From Nocardioides scoriae (GTDB lineage: Bacteria; Actinomycetota; Actinomycetes; Propionibacteriales; Nocardioidaceae): 64,000 nucleotides of DNA. Position 1 is the first letter of the stretch, and every line of letters starts with the position of its first letter. Below, in pieces: positions 9,409 through 19,101 of the stretch. A model generated the notes under the pieces. That model was not told where the DNA came from, made no database searches, and saw only the letters and a list, made by a program, of their open reading frames with translations. The translations under genes were made by a program, and so were the position numbers. The stretch lies in contig NZ_LT629757.1 in the NCBI RefSeq assembly GCF_900104965.1, forward strand, positions 3,534,001-3,598,000, given 5' to 3'.

Positions 9409-9414
9409 AGGCTA
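9409..9414 (-). promoter_or_regulatory. -10 box for selO
   Basis: TAGCCT on the minus strand lies 6 nt before the ATG, consistent with a leaderless message. Confidence 0.5.
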
Positions 9415-9637
9415 CGTCGCGGCCGGGCGCGGGTCCCGCCCGTGTTCAGCAACCGCTCAGGTGGGTGCGTCAGACTCCTGCCCCACGTCCCGCCTCACGA
9501 GGAGACCCGCCGCACCCGATGGAGACCGACAGTCCCCGTTCCCGTGCCCCACGAGTCCGTAGCCGTTCCGCCGGCTCGACCGTCCCCCCGACCACCTGCT
9601 GCACCGCGTGGTCCTCGCCCGGCGAGGTGGTGCGCTG

Positions 9638-11038
9638 ATGTGGGTGCTGTCCCTGCTCCTCGGCGTGCTGGTCGTGCTCGCGATCACCGCCGCCACGGGC
9701 TACTTCGTGGCCCAGGAGTTCTCCTACATGGCGGTCGACCGCTCCCGGCTGCGCTCCCGCGCCGAGGCCGGTGACGCCGCGGCCGAGCGCGCCCTCGGGG
9801 TCACCCGGCGCACCTCCTTCATGCTGTCGGGCGCCCAGCTCGGCATCACCGTCACGGCCCTGCTCGTCGGGTACGTCGCCGAGCCCCTCATCGGGGAGTC
9901 GCTCGGCGAGGCCCTCGGCGGGGTCGGCGTGCCGACCGGCGTCGGTGTCGGGATCGGCACCGTGCTGGCCCTGCTGTTCTCGACGTTCGTGCAGATGATC
10001 TTCGGCGAGCTGTTCCCCAAGAACCTCGCCATCGCGCGGCCCGAGCCGGTCGCGATCCGGCTGGCCACCTCGACGACCCTCTACCTCGGTGCCTTCGGCT
10101 GGCTGATCACCTTCTTCGACAAGGCCTCCAACCGGCTGCTGCGGCTGTTCGGCATGGAGCCGGTCCACGACGTCGAGCACGCCGCCACCGCCCGCGACCT
10201 CGAGCACATCGTGGCCGACTCGCGCGACAGCGGCGACCTGCCCGAGGAGCTCTCGGTGCTGCTCGACCGGGTGCTCGACTTCCCCGACGACGACGCGGAG
10301 CACGCCATGGTGCCGCGGGCACGCGTCGACGTGGTCCACCTCGACGACGACGTCGCGACGCTGTGGGACCTGATGAGCGTCGGGCACTCCCGCTACCCGG
10401 TCGTCGACGTCGACGGCCGCGCGGTGGGCGTGGTCCACCTCCAGGACGTCCTGGCCGCCGGACGCGACGGTGCGACCACGGCGGAGGCCCTGATGCGCGA
10501 GCCGGTCCTGGTGCCGACCGTGATGAGCCTGCCCGACGTGCTGCGCACCATGGCCCGGGAGCGCGCGCAGCTGGTCTGCGTGCTCGACGAGTACGGCGGC
10601 TTCGCGGGCGTGCTGACCGGCGAGGACCTCGCCGAGGAGGTCGTCGGCGAGATCGAGGACGAGCACGACCCGCGCGAGGTCCCCCTCGGCGAGGCCGAGC
10701 CCGGCACCTGGACCCTGGCCGGCGACGTGCACGTCGACGAGCTCGAGCGCACCGTCGGTCGTGAGCTGCCCCCGGGCGACGTCGAGACCGTCGGCGGCCT
10801 GGTCACCGCCGCCCACGGCGACCTGCCCGAGGTCGGGACGCGGGTCCACGTCGAGCTGTCCCCGGACCCCTCGACCCTCCTCGAGGAGGGCGACGTGCCG
10901 GCCGACCACCTGGTGCTGGAGGTGCTCGAGGTCGAGCACCACGTGCCCTCGACCGTGCGGGTGACCCTGCCCCCGCGCTCGTCCGACCCCCACGGTGACG
11001 ACCCGGTCGCCGCCCCGATCCCGGAGGAGCAGCGATGA
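9638..11038 (+). CDS. CNNM/CorC-family membrane protein (DUF21-CBS-CorC_HlyC), first copy
   Basis: 466 residues starting at ATG 9638, which is preceded by AGGTGG at a 7-nt spacing; an upstream GTG at 9608 lacks a site. The DUF21 membrane domain has hydrophobic helices (LSLLLGVLVVLAITAATGYF, GITVTALLVGYVAEPL, VGIGTVLALLFSTFVQMIFGEL) and the FGELFPKNLAI signature. A CBS pair follows (about 210-330; VHLDDDVATLWDLMSVGHSRYPVV) with a C-terminal CorC_HlyC domain (about 355-430). Family members are linked to Mg/Co efflux or Na/Mg exchange; names such as hemolysin are historical. It overlaps the next paralogue by 4 bp (ATGA), so the two probably make a heteromeric or coupled unit. Confidence 0.88.
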   Translation: MWVLSLLLGVLVVLAITAATGYFVAQEFSYMAVDRSRLRSRAEAGDAAAERALGVTRRTSFMLSGAQLGITVTALLVGYVAEPLIGESLGEALGGVGVPTGVGVGIGTVLALLFSTFVQMIFGELFPKNLAIARPEPVAIRLATSTTLYLGAFGWLITFFDKASNRLLRLFGMEPVHDVEHAATARDLEHIVADSRDSGDLPEELSVLLDRVLDFPDDDAEHAMVPRARVDVVHLDDDVATLWDLMSVGHSRYPVVDVDGRAVGVVHLQDVLAAGRDGATTAEALMREPVLVPTVMSLPDVLRTMARERAQLVCVLDEYGGFAGVLTGEDLAEEVVGEIEDEHDPREVPLGEAEPGTWTLAGDVHVDELERTVGRELPPGDVETVGGLVTAAHGDLPEVGTRVHVELSPDPSTLLEEGDVPADHLVLEVLEVEHHVPSTVRVTLPPRSSDPHGDDPVAAPIPEEQR

Positions 11039-12045
11039 GCCCCCTGGTCGTCGTCCTCGTGACGGTCCTGCTGATCGTCTTCAGCGCCCTGTTCGTCGCC
11101 GCCGAGTTCGCGCTGCTCGCGGTCAAGCGCCACCGGCTGCAGGACAACGCCGGCTCGAGCCGCTCCGCCCGGGCCGCGCTGCGCAGCTTCGACGAGCTGA
11201 CCGTGCTGCTCGCGGGCTGCCAGCTCGGCATCACCGCGGCGGCCCTGGGCCTGGGTGCGGTCACCAAGCCCGCCCTCGACCACACCCTCACCCCGGTCTT
11301 CGAGGGCTGGGGCGCCCCGGGCTGGCTGGCCGGCACGCTCGGCTTCGTGCTGGCGCTGCTGCTGGTGACGTTCCTGCACCTCGTGGTGGGGGAGATGGCC
11401 CCCAAGTCGTGGGCCATCGCCCACCCGGAGACCGCCGCGACCGCGCTGGCGCTCCCGATGCGGGCCTTCATGTTCGTGACCCGGCCGCTGCTGGTGGCCC
11501 TCAACAGCGCCGCCAACTGGTGCCTGCGCCGGGTCGGCGTCGAGCCCCAGGACAGCCCGCACACCGGCCAGAGCGCCGACGACCTGCGCCACCTCGTCGA
11601 GCACTCGGTCGACGCCGGCACGCTCGACACCCACCGCTCCACCCAGCTGACCCGGGCCCTGGAGCTGCAGCACCTGACCGTGGGCGACCTGGTGCGGCCG
11701 GGCGACCGCGCCGCCGCGGTCACCGTCGACCAGGACATGACCGCGGTCCGCGAGGTCACCCGCACCTCGGGCCACCTGCGCGTGCTGGTGCGCCAGGGCG
11801 GCCGCGTCCTCGGCGCGGTGCACGTCCGCGACACCATGCAGGAGCCCGACGACCGGGCTGCCGGAGAGGTGATGCGCGCCGTGGCCCACCTCGAGACCGA
11901 GACCACCCTCCACGAGGCGCTCACCACCATGCGCCAGCTGCGCCAGCACCTCGCGGTGGTCGAGGACGACGGGGTCCCGGTCGGCGTGGTCACCCTCACC
12001 GACATCGTCCGCCGGCTGTTCCCCGTGGAGCTCGACGCCGCCTGA
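11035..12045 (+). CDS. CNNM/CorC-family membrane protein (DUF21-CBS), second copy
   Basis: 336 residues; the ATG overlaps the stop of the first copy. The DUF21 domain shows SALFVAAEFALLAVKRHRL, GCQLGITAAALGLGAVTKPAL and the VVGEMAPKSWAIAHPE signature. It is followed by a CBS pair (about 205-335) ending LTDIVRRLFPVELD. Unlike its neighbour it lacks the C-terminal CorC_HlyC domain. This long/short tandem pair is common in actinobacteria. Transport of divalent cations is inferred from the family. The 285 nt that follow contain repeat elements only. Confidence 0.87.
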   Translation: MSPLVVVLVTVLLIVFSALFVAAEFALLAVKRHRLQDNAGSSRSARAALRSFDELTVLLAGCQLGITAAALGLGAVTKPALDHTLTPVFEGWGAPGWLAGTLGFVLALLLVTFLHLVVGEMAPKSWAIAHPETAATALALPMRAFMFVTRPLLVALNSAANWCLRRVGVEPQDSPHTGQSADDLRHLVEHSVDAGTLDTHRSTQLTRALELQHLTVGDLVRPGDRAAAVTVDQDMTAVREVTRTSGHLRVLVRQGGRVLGAVHVRDTMQEPDDRAAGEVMRAVAHLETETTLHEALTTMRQLRQHLAVVEDDGVPVGVVTLTDIVRRLFPVELDAA

Positions 12046-12050
12046 GGACG

Positions 12051-12188
12051 GGACCCTTCGAGACAGGACTCCGTCCTTCCTCAGGGACCGACCACCTCGG
12101 ACCCTTCGAGACAGGACTCCGTCCTTCCTCAGGGACCGGACCACCTCGGTCCCTGAGGAGGGCGCCCTGGCGCCCGTCTCGAAGGGCC
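12051..12188. repeat. REP-like hairpin repeats, two reverse and one forward copy
   Basis: Two copies of CCCTTCGAGAC-AGGAC-TCC-GTCCT-TCCTCAGGGACC lie in a 48-bp direct repeat (12051-12089 and 12099-12137). A third copy in the opposite orientation has a different central stem (GGGCGC-CCTG-GCGCCC, 12148-12188). The outer arms CCCT/AGGG and GAG/CTC are the same while the inner stem differs but stays paired. Related copies lie at 34166-34767 and 58397-58469. Confidence 0.85.
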
Positions 12189-12330
12189 GGTCCCGAGGTC
12201 TCCCTCGCATAACGATTGCCGTCGGGCCCTTACGTCGTACGGCGGGGCGGAGGTGTGCTGGCGCGGGCGTCGCACTCGGGCGGGGCCCGGCCGTCCCCTG
12301 GCGGGGGTGGTCCGCAGCGAAGGGAACATC

Positions 12331-15300
12331 GTGAACCACAGGTTTTCTCGGGGCCTGGTGGGTCTGGCGGTGGCGTCGTTGGCGTCCACCGGACTGGCCC
12401 TCACGTCCACGGCGGCCACGGCCGCCCCCGACCCCCGGCCGGACGCCCGGCCCGACGCCCGCGCCGCCTCCGGCGCCGGGCTCGACAAGCAGGACCGCGC
12501 CCTCCTCGGCGAGGCGCGCGCCAACGGCGAGAAGCGCGTGACGCTGCTCGTGGCCGCCACGGAGGGCGACTCCGCTGCCGTGGCCGACCGGCTGCAGGCC
12601 GTCGGCGGACGGGTCGAGAAGGAGCAGGCCGAGCTCGGCTACCTCCGCGTCTCGGTGCCCACCGGCGAGGCCAAGCGGGCCGCGAAGGTCACCGGCGTGC
12701 AGGCGGTCGACCTCGACCAGGTGATCCCGCTGGAGGACCCGCGTCCGGAGGGCTCGCAGCCGCCCACGGCGTACACCCCGCCGGGGAGGTCGACGCCCAA
12801 GGTCAACCCCTACATGCCCATCGGGGAGACCCAGGCCGCGCAGCTGACCGCCGGCAACAAGAAGTGGGACGGCCGCGACGTCACCATCGGCATCGTCGAC
12901 AGCGGCATCGACCTCGACCACCCGGCGCTGCAGCAGACCACCACCGGCGAGCGCAAGGTCACCGAGTGGCGCACCTTCACCGACCCGGTCGACGACGACG
13001 ACCCGACCTGGCTCGACATGACGGACTCGGTCAGCGGCACGTCGTTCGTCTTCGACGGCACGACCTACACCGCGCCCAAGAACCGCTCCTACCGGATCGA
13101 CGTGTTCGACGAGCGCGACCCGCGCCTGGGCGGCGAGGTCGGCAACGACGTCGACCGCGACGGCAACCCGGCCGGCAGCGACGGGAAGTTCCCGGTGCTG
13201 TGGGACACCCGCGCCGACGAGGTGTACGTCGACACCGACCAGGACGACGACTTCTCCGACGAGCAGGCCATGTCGGACTACTCCGACGACTACGACATCG
13301 GCCACTTCGGCCAGGACCGCCCCGGCACGGCCGTCAAGGAGACGATGCCCTTCGTCGTGCAGACGGACAAGAAGTCGGGCTTCGTCAACATCGGCATCGT
13401 CTCGGGCGCCCACGGCTCCCACGTCGCCGGCATCACCGCGGCCAACCAGATGTTCGGCGGCGCGATGTCGGGTGCCGCCCCGGGCGCGACCCTGAAGTCG
13501 GCCCGCGTGTGCCTGTTCGTCGACGGCTGCACGGCCCACGCCCTCATCGAGGGCATGTCGTGGCTGGCCAAGGAGGGCAAGGCCGACGTCATCAACATGT
13601 CGATCGGAGGCCTCCCGGCCCTCAACGACGGCAACAACGCGCGCGCCGTGCTCTACGACCGCCTCGTCGACACCTACAAGGTGCAGATCTTCATCTCGGC
13701 CGGCAACAGCGGGTCGGGCATGAACACCGTTGGTGACCCCTCGGTGGCGACCAAGGTCGTCAGCGTCGGCTCCTCGATCAGCGACGACACCTGGCGCTCC
13801 AACTACGGCTCCGACTCGGAGTACGCCGACAACCTGCACGGCTTCTCCTCCCGCGGTCCCCGCGAGGACGGCGGCTTCAAGCCCCAGGTCGTCGCCCCCG
13901 GCTCGGCCGTCTCGACCGTGCCGCAGTGGCAGAACCCGACGGGCGCCTGCCTGCCGTACGCCTGCCCGCCCGGCTACGCGATGTTCAACGGCACCTCGAT
14001 GGCCTCCCCGCAGGCAGCCGGCTCGGCCGCGCTGCTGGTCTCGGCGGCCAAGCAGTCCGGTGCGCAGTACAAGCCGGCCCAGATCCGCGAGGCGATGACC
14101 TCCACGGCCCGGTTCTTCGACCGCTACGGCGCCTACGAGCAGGGCAACGGCCTCATCGACACCGTCAAGGCCTGGAAGCTGCTCAAGCAGAACCTCAAGA
14201 CCGTCGAGATCACCTCCTCGGTGCCGGTGAGCACCGCGCTCTCGGCCTTCCTGGCCACGCCCGGCAAGGGCACCGGCATCTACGACCGCGAGGGCGTCGA
14301 GGCGGGCGACAGCTACACCCGCTCCTACACCTTCACCCGGTTCTCGGGCCGCTCGGGCACGGTGACCTACGACCTCGGCTGGGTCGGCAACGACGGCACC
14401 TTCACCGCGCCGCGCTCGGTCTCGCTGCCGCTCGGCACGCCCGTCACGGTCCCGGTGCGGGTCAACCCGAAGAGCTCGGGCGCCCACTCCGCCGTGCTCA
14501 ACCTGGACGACGCCCGCACCCCGGGCATCGAGTACCAGACCCTCAACACCGTCGTCGCCGCCGAGCGCTTCACCGCGGCCGGCAACTACACCTACAAGAC
14601 GCAGGGCGAGATCGGCCGCAACCAGACCCGCTCCTACTTCTTCGACGTGCCGAAGGGGACGCCGGCGTTCAAGGTCGACCTGCAGGGCGGCGGGGCGACG
14701 CCGGGGGCCGGGCAGATCCGGTTCCTGCGCTTCCACCCGTACGGCGTCGGCGTGGACACCAACTCCACGACGTACTGCTACAACCCCGACGCGGGTGCGG
14801 GCTGCCCCGGCGGCGGTCCGTCCAGCCGCACGGTCAGCGACCCGCAGGCCGGTGTCTGGGAGGTCACGGTCGAGGCGCGACGCACCTCGGACGCGGTGCG
14901 CGCGCCGTACACGCTGACGGCCTCGGTCCTCGGCGCGGAGGTCTCGCCGAACCCCGACGTGATCGAGTCGGCGGCGGCCGGCACGCCCCTGCAGCGGACG
15001 TACACGATCGAGAACCTGTTCGGTGACGTGACGGCGCGAGCGGTCGGGACGACGTTCGGCAGCGCCAAGCGGGGCACCGAGACGATCGCCAGCGGCGAGC
15101 AGAAGGTGTTCCCGGTGCAGGTCACCGCGGGCGCCACGTCGCTGCGCGCCACGATCGGCTCGACGTCGGACACGGCGGCCGACCTGGACCTCACGGTCCT
15201 CGACTGCACGACCGGCACCTGCGTCGTGGCCGGCACCTCGGCCGACGGCGACTCCGAGGAGTCGGTGACGATCGCGAACCCGAAGGCGGGGACCTACCGG

Positions 15301-15573
15301 GTCGTCGTCGACGGCTACTCGGTCCCGTCGGGCTCGACGCAGTACTCCTACACCGACGTGTTCACCAACCCGGCGTTCGGCTCGGTCGCGGTGCAGGACG
15401 CCAACGCGCTCCGGCCGGCGGGCAGCACCTGGACGGTCCCGGCGACGGTCACCGCCCTGGCGGCACCCGGGGCCGGTCGCGAGCTGCTCGGCGCGGTGCA
15501 GGTCCGCACCGACGCCGGCGTCCTGATCGGCTCGGGCGACGTGGTGGTCGAGGAGGTCACCGGCGCCCCGTAG
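12331..15573 (+). CDS. Large secreted S8 subtilisin-like serine peptidase
   Basis: 1080 residues from GTG 12331. The signal peptide (GLVGLAVASLASTGLALTSTAATAA) is followed by an I9-like prodomain (about 50-135). The S8 catalytic domain has the full triad: Asp190 (GIVDSGIDLDHP), His364 (GAHGSHVAGI) and Ser556 (NGTSMASPQAAG). About 170 residues between Asp and His, rich in Asp, form an insertion likely to bind calcium. The C-terminal half (about 630-1080) is beta-rich with a PPC-like module (VTIANPKAGTYRVVVDGYS). It is an extracellular protease with unknown substrate. A very strong terminator follows at once. Upstream, the repeat block and about 140 nt of leader contain no other gene. Confidence 0.93.
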   Translation: MNHRFSRGLVGLAVASLASTGLALTSTAATAAPDPRPDARPDARAASGAGLDKQDRALLGEARANGEKRVTLLVAATEGDSAAVADRLQAVGGRVEKEQAELGYLRVSVPTGEAKRAAKVTGVQAVDLDQVIPLEDPRPEGSQPPTAYTPPGRSTPKVNPYMPIGETQAAQLTAGNKKWDGRDVTIGIVDSGIDLDHPALQQTTTGERKVTEWRTFTDPVDDDDPTWLDMTDSVSGTSFVFDGTTYTAPKNRSYRIDVFDERDPRLGGEVGNDVDRDGNPAGSDGKFPVLWDTRADEVYVDTDQDDDFSDEQAMSDYSDDYDIGHFGQDRPGTAVKETMPFVVQTDKKSGFVNIGIVSGAHGSHVAGITAANQMFGGAMSGAAPGATLKSARVCLFVDGCTAHALIEGMSWLAKEGKADVINMSIGGLPALNDGNNARAVLYDRLVDTYKVQIFISAGNSGSGMNTVGDPSVATKVVSVGSSISDDTWRSNYGSDSEYADNLHGFSSRGPREDGGFKPQVVAPGSAVSTVPQWQNPTGACLPYACPPGYAMFNGTSMASPQAAGSAALLVSAAKQSGAQYKPAQIREAMTSTARFFDRYGAYEQGNGLIDTVKAWKLLKQNLKTVEITSSVPVSTALSAFLATPGKGTGIYDREGVEAGDSYTRSYTFTRFSGRSGTVTYDLGWVGNDGTFTAPRSVSLPLGTPVTVPVRVNPKSSGAHSAVLNLDDARTPGIEYQTLNTVVAAERFTAAGNYTYKTQGEIGRNQTRSYFFDVPKGTPAFKVDLQGGGATPGAGQIRFLRFHPYGVGVDTNSTTYCYNPDAGAGCPGGGPSSRTVSDPQAGVWEVTVEARRTSDAVRAPYTLTASVLGAEVSPNPDVIESAAAGTPLQRTYTIENLFGDVTARAVGTTFGSAKRGTETIASGEQKVFPVQVTAGATSLRATIGSTSDTAADLDLTVLDCTTGTCVVAGTSADGDSEESVTIANPKAGTYRVVVDGYSVPSGSTQYSYTDVFTNPAFGSVAVQDANALRPAGSTWTVPATVTALAAPGAGRELLGAVQVRTDAGVLIGSGDVVVEEVTGAP

Positions 15574-15590
15574 GGCACCCACGCACGACG

Positions 15591-15636
15591 CCGACGGGCG
15601 GTGCCGACCGGGAGACCGGTCGGCACCGCCCGTCGG
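15591..15636. terminator. Strong terminator hairpin
   Basis: A perfect 21-bp stem with the tetraloop GAGA lies 18 nt after the subtilase stop and before the convergent polyol dehydrogenase gene. It is likely bidirectional. Confidence 0.85.
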
Positions 15637-15683
15637 TGCGTCAGGGGGTCGGCAGGGGTCCCCCCGCCGACGCCCCGTCGAGC

Positions 15684-17183
15684 TCAGCCCTGCCAGCGCA
15701 CCAGGGTCGCGCGGGCACCGCGGTCGTGCAGCGACGCCAGCGCCTCGAGGTAGGGCTCGGTGAAGCGGGGCTGGTCGGCCAGGTCGCCGAACAGGTCGCG
15801 GTCCTCCAGGAAGGCCAGCGGCTCCTGCTGCTGCCGCGCGGCGCGGGCCATGACGTCGTCGCGGCGGCGGTCGACCACCTCGATCGCGGCCCCGTCCTCG
15901 TCGACGCCCTCGGCGTAGCGGGCCCAGGCCGCGACGACCAGGGCGGAGCGGCGCACCTCCCCGTCGTGGGCGAGGTTGTGCTGGACGACCGGCACCAGCC
16001 AGGTCGGGATCCGGTCGGAGCTCTCGGCGCACAGCCGGGCCAGGGTGTCGCGGATCTCGGGGTTGGCGAACCGCTCCACGAGCTGGCGGCGGTAGTCGGC
16101 GAGGTCGACGCCCGGCACCGGCGCCAGCGTGGGGGAGCCCTCGCGCTCCATGTAGTCGAGCAGGAAGCCCGCGAACAGCGGGTCCTGGCAGACCTCGTGG
16201 GCGTAGCGGTAGCCGCTGAGGTAACCCAGGTAGCACAGCGCCTGGTGGCTGGCGTTGAGCAGCCGCAGCTTCATCAGCTCGTAGGGCTCGACGTCCTCGA
16301 CGACCTGGACGCCCGCCTCCTCCCACGCCGGACGACCCTGGCTGAAGCGGTCCTCCAGCGCCCACTGCGTGAACTCCTCGCAGACCACGGGCCAGCCGTC
16401 GACCAGGCCGGTGGCCTCGGTCAGCTCCTCGCGGTCGGCGTCGGTCGTGACGGGGGTGATCCGGTCGACCATGCAGCTGGGGAAGTCGACGTGCTCCCCG
16501 ATCCACGCGCCGAGCTCGGGGTCGCGCCGCGACGCGAAGGCGGTCAGCATCCGCTGGGCGACGTGGCCGTTGCCCTGGATGTTGTCGCACGACATCACCG
16601 TGAACGGCGCCGTGCCGGCGGCGCGTCGCCGAGCCAGGGCCTCGGTGAGGAACCCGAAGGTGGTCACCGGCAGGCCCTCGCCACGCAGGTCGGCCTGGAT
16701 GCCCTCGTCGCGGTCGTCGAAGCCGCCGGTGACCGGGTTGACGTGGTAGCCGCCCTCGGTGACCGTCAGCGACACGATCCGGGTGGCCGGGTCGGTCATC
16801 CGCGCCAGCACCGCCTCGGGATCGGCGGGTGCGTGCAGGTAGTCGACCATCGAGCCGACCACCCGCCGGTCGCGGCTGCCGTCGGCGTGCTTGACGACCA
16901 GCGTGTAGAGCCCCTGCTGGTCGGTCAGCACCTCGGCCATCCGTGCGTCCTGGGGGAGCACCCCGACGCCGGTGATGCCCCACTCCTCGGCGCCGGGGAC
17001 GCCCTGCTCGAGCAGCCGGTCGACGTACATCGCCTGGTGCGCGCGGTGGAAGCCGCCCACGCCGAGGTGGACGATGCCGGTGCGCACCCGCGACCGGTCG
17101 TAGCCGGGCACCGAGATCGACGGGTCGAGCCCGCCGAGCGCGTCGGGGTGCAGCCGGGTGGTGTCGTGCGCCGTCGTGCTCAC
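15684..17183 (-). CDS. Mannitol/polyol 2-dehydrogenase (long-chain family)
   Basis: 499-residue NAD-dependent long-chain secondary alcohol dehydrogenase that oxidises mannitol, arabinitol or sorbitol to the ketose. The N-terminal Rossmann region has HLGVGGFHRAHQAMY, and the mid region has SCDNIQGNGHVA and PVTTDADR. The catalytic K-x5-N-x2-H pattern is present in KLRLLNASHQALCYLGYLSG. GTG 17183 overlaps the stop of the upstream permease gene by 4 bp, so it is the last gene of the polyol ABC operon. The exact polyol cannot be told from sequence alone. Confidence 0.9.
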   Translation of the reverse strand: MSTTAHDTTRLHPDALGGLDPSISVPGYDRSRVRTGIVHLGVGGFHRAHQAMYVDRLLEQGVPGAEEWGITGVGVLPQDARMAEVLTDQQGLYTLVVKHADGSRDRRVVGSMVDYLHAPADPEAVLARMTDPATRIVSLTVTEGGYHVNPVTGGFDDRDEGIQADLRGEGLPVTTFGFLTEALARRRAAGTAPFTVMSCDNIQGNGHVAQRMLTAFASRRDPELGAWIGEHVDFPSCMVDRITPVTTDADREELTEATGLVDGWPVVCEEFTQWALEDRFSQGRPAWEEAGVQVVEDVEPYELMKLRLLNASHQALCYLGYLSGYRYAHEVCQDPLFAGFLLDYMEREGSPTLAPVPGVDLADYRRQLVERFANPEIRDTLARLCAESSDRIPTWLVPVVQHNLAHDGEVRRSALVVAAWARYAEGVDEDGAAIEVVDRRRDDVMARAARQQQEPLAFLEDRDLFGDLADQPRFTEPYLEALASLHDRGARATLVRWQG

Positions 17184-18100
17184 TTGACCGCCCCCAGCGA
17201 GAGGCCGCGGACCAGCTTGTCCTGCGCCGCGAAGCCGGCGATGAGCACCGGCAGCGACACCAGCGTGGCGGCGGCGCACAGCTTGGCCAGGAACAGGCCC
17301 TGGCTGGAGATGAAGCCGACCAGGAAGATCGGCGCCGTCGCGGCCGTGGTGGAGGTCAGGTTGACCGCGAACATGAACTCGTTCCAGCTGAAGATGAAGC
17401 AGATCAGGCTGGTCGCCGCCAGGCCGGGCGCGGCGATCGGCGCCACCACGGAGAGCAGCGTGCGGACGAACCCCGCGCCGTCCATCCGGGCGGCCTCGAG
17501 GATCTCGACCGGCACCTCGGCCAGGAACGAGCGCATCATCCACACCGCGATCGGCAGGTTCATCGAGGTGTAGAGCACCACCAGCGTGAGGATGTTGTCC
17601 AGCATCCCCGCCTTGCTGACCAGCAGGTAGATCGGCAGCAGCGCGGCGATCGGCGGCAGGAACTTGGTCGAGAGGAAGAAGAACATCACGTCGGTCCACT
17701 TCTCGACCGGCTTGATGCTCAGGGCGTACGCCGCGGGCACCGCGAGCAGCAGCACGAGCAGCGTCGAGGTGATGCTCGCGATGGCCGAGTTGATGAGGTA
17801 CGGCGTGACGTTGCGGTCGAACAGGGCGCCGTAGTTCTCGAGGGTCAGCGGGGCCAGGATCGACGGCGGGTTGGTCGCCGCGTCGGCCTCGATGTGCAGC
17901 GAGGTCAGTACCATCCACGCCACGGGGGCGAAGAACAGCAGCGTCACCACCCACGCCAGCACGGTCCAGCCGATCCCGGCCGGGGCCGACGAGTCGTCCT
18001 TGGCCTTGCGCCGGCGGCGGCGGCGCTCGGCGGGCGGCAGCGCGCGGCCGACGTCGCTGGTCTCCTCGGTGTCGGTCGCCGGCTCCATGGTCTGGCTCAT
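17180..18100 (-). CDS. Carbohydrate ABC transporter permease (MalG/SmoG type)
   Basis: 306 residues with a charged cytoplasmic N-terminus (RRRRRKAKDD) and six predicted membrane helices. The EAA loop EILEAARMDGAGFVRTLLSV is the site that contacts the ATPase. It is the inner-membrane subunit for polyol or sugar import. It overlaps both neighbours by 4 bp, which shows tight operon coupling with the MalF-like permease and the dehydrogenase. No ATP-binding subunit is encoded here; actinobacteria often use a shared MsiK-type ATPase. Confidence 0.92.
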   Translation of the reverse strand: MSQTMEPATDTEETSDVGRALPPAERRRRRRKAKDDSSAPAGIGWTVLAWVVTLLFFAPVAWMVLTSLHIEADAATNPPSILAPLTLENYGALFDRNVTPYLINSAIASITSTLLVLLLAVPAAYALSIKPVEKWTDVMFFFLSTKFLPPIAALLPIYLLVSKAGMLDNILTLVVLYTSMNLPIAVWMMRSFLAEVPVEILEAARMDGAGFVRTLLSVVAPIAAPGLAATSLICFIFSWNEFMFAVNLTSTTAATAPIFLVGFISSQGLFLAKLCAAATLVSLPVLIAGFAAQDKLVRGLSLGAVK

Positions 18101-19101
18101 CGCGCCATCTCCTCCTCGTTGAACAGCGAGGAGATCGTCCGCAGCGCGAAGGTGGCCACGACGATCGTGCCCACGACCACCACCACGCCGGCCGCGGCGG
18201 CCTCGCCGTACTCGAACTTGCGGAACATCGTCAGGTAGATCTCGTAGGGCAGGTTGGTCGTCGCCGACCCGGGGCCGCCCTGGGTGATCGTGTAGATCGC
18301 GTCGAAGGTCTGCACGACGTACACCGAGCCGAGCAGCGTCGAGAGCTCGATGTAGCGCCGCAGGTGCGGCAGCGTGATGTGGCGGAAGATCTGCGTCGGG
18401 CTGGCCCGGTCGATGCGGGCCGCCTCGAGGACGTCACCGGGCTGCGACTGCAGGCCGGCCAGCAGGATCAGCATCATGAACGGCGTCCACTGCCACACCA
18501 GCGCGGCCACGACGGCCGGCATCGGGGTCGAGGAGATGTAGTCGACGACCGGGCCCTCCTCGGCGCCGAAGAGCTGCCAGACCCAGTTGAGGACGCCGTT
18601 GAACAGGCCGTAGTCGGGGTTGTAGAGGGCGTGCTTCCACAGCAGCGCGGAGGCCACCGGCATCACCAGGAACGGCGCGATCAGCAGGGTGCGGCACACG
18701 CCGCGGCCGGGGAACTTGCGGTCGAGCAGGACCGCGATCGCCAGGCCCAGCAGCAGGCTGATCACGACCACCGAGGCCGTCAGCACGACGGTGTTGAGCA
18801 CCGCCGAGCGCAGCCGGCTGTCGGTGAAGACGGTGGCGAAGTTGGAGAGCCCGGCGAAGGACTGGTAGCTGCCCAGCCCGAGGAAGCTCTTCGCGCCGGG
18901 GCGCTGGATGTTCCAGTCGAGGAACGAGACCGCGATGGTCACCAGGAACGGGATCTGCGTGACCACGATCGTGAACACGAGCGCCGGCAGCAGCGGCGCC
19001 CGGCGGACCCACCCCTCCTTCCTGGAGCGGGCGAGGGGGGCGGGACCGCCCGCCGCGGCCGGAGCCGCGGCGGGACGGTCGTTCTCGACCGTGGAGGTCA
19101 C
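18097..19101 (-). CDS. Carbohydrate ABC transporter permease (MalF/SmoF type)
   Basis: 334 residues; six to seven predicted helices beginning APLLPALVFTIVVTQIPFLV. The EAA loop is DVLEAARIDRASPTQIFRHI. It is the partner permease of the MalG-type subunit, and both ends overlap adjacent genes by 4 bp. The hydrophobic IPFLVTIAVSFLDWN segment and the GGPGSATTNLPYEIYL periplasmic signature are typical of polyol and sugar systems. Confidence 0.92.
   Translation of the reverse strand: MTSTVENDRPAAAPAAAGGPAPLARSRKEGWVRRAPLLPALVFTIVVTQIPFLVTIAVSFLDWNIQRPGAKSFLGLGSYQSFAGLSNFATVFTDSRLRSAVLNTVVLTASVVVISLLLGLAIAVLLDRKFPGRGVCRTLLIAPFLVMPVASALLWKHALYNPDYGLFNGVLNWVWQLFGAEEGPVVDYISSTPMPAVVAALVWQWTPFMMLILLAGLQSQPGDVLEAARIDRASPTQIFRHITLPHLRRYIELSTLLGSVYVVQTFDAIYTITQGGPGSATTNLPYEIYLTMFRKFEYGEAAAAGVVVVVGTIVVATFALRTISSLFNEEEMAR

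Noticed and set aside
10393..16983. Very long open frame of more than 2000 codons on the minus strand
   Set aside because: It lies antisense to the CBS proteins, the subtilase and across the dehydrogenase; composition is Arg/Gly/Pro/Ala-rich and no domain is recognisable. It is a by-product of high GC in the third codon position.
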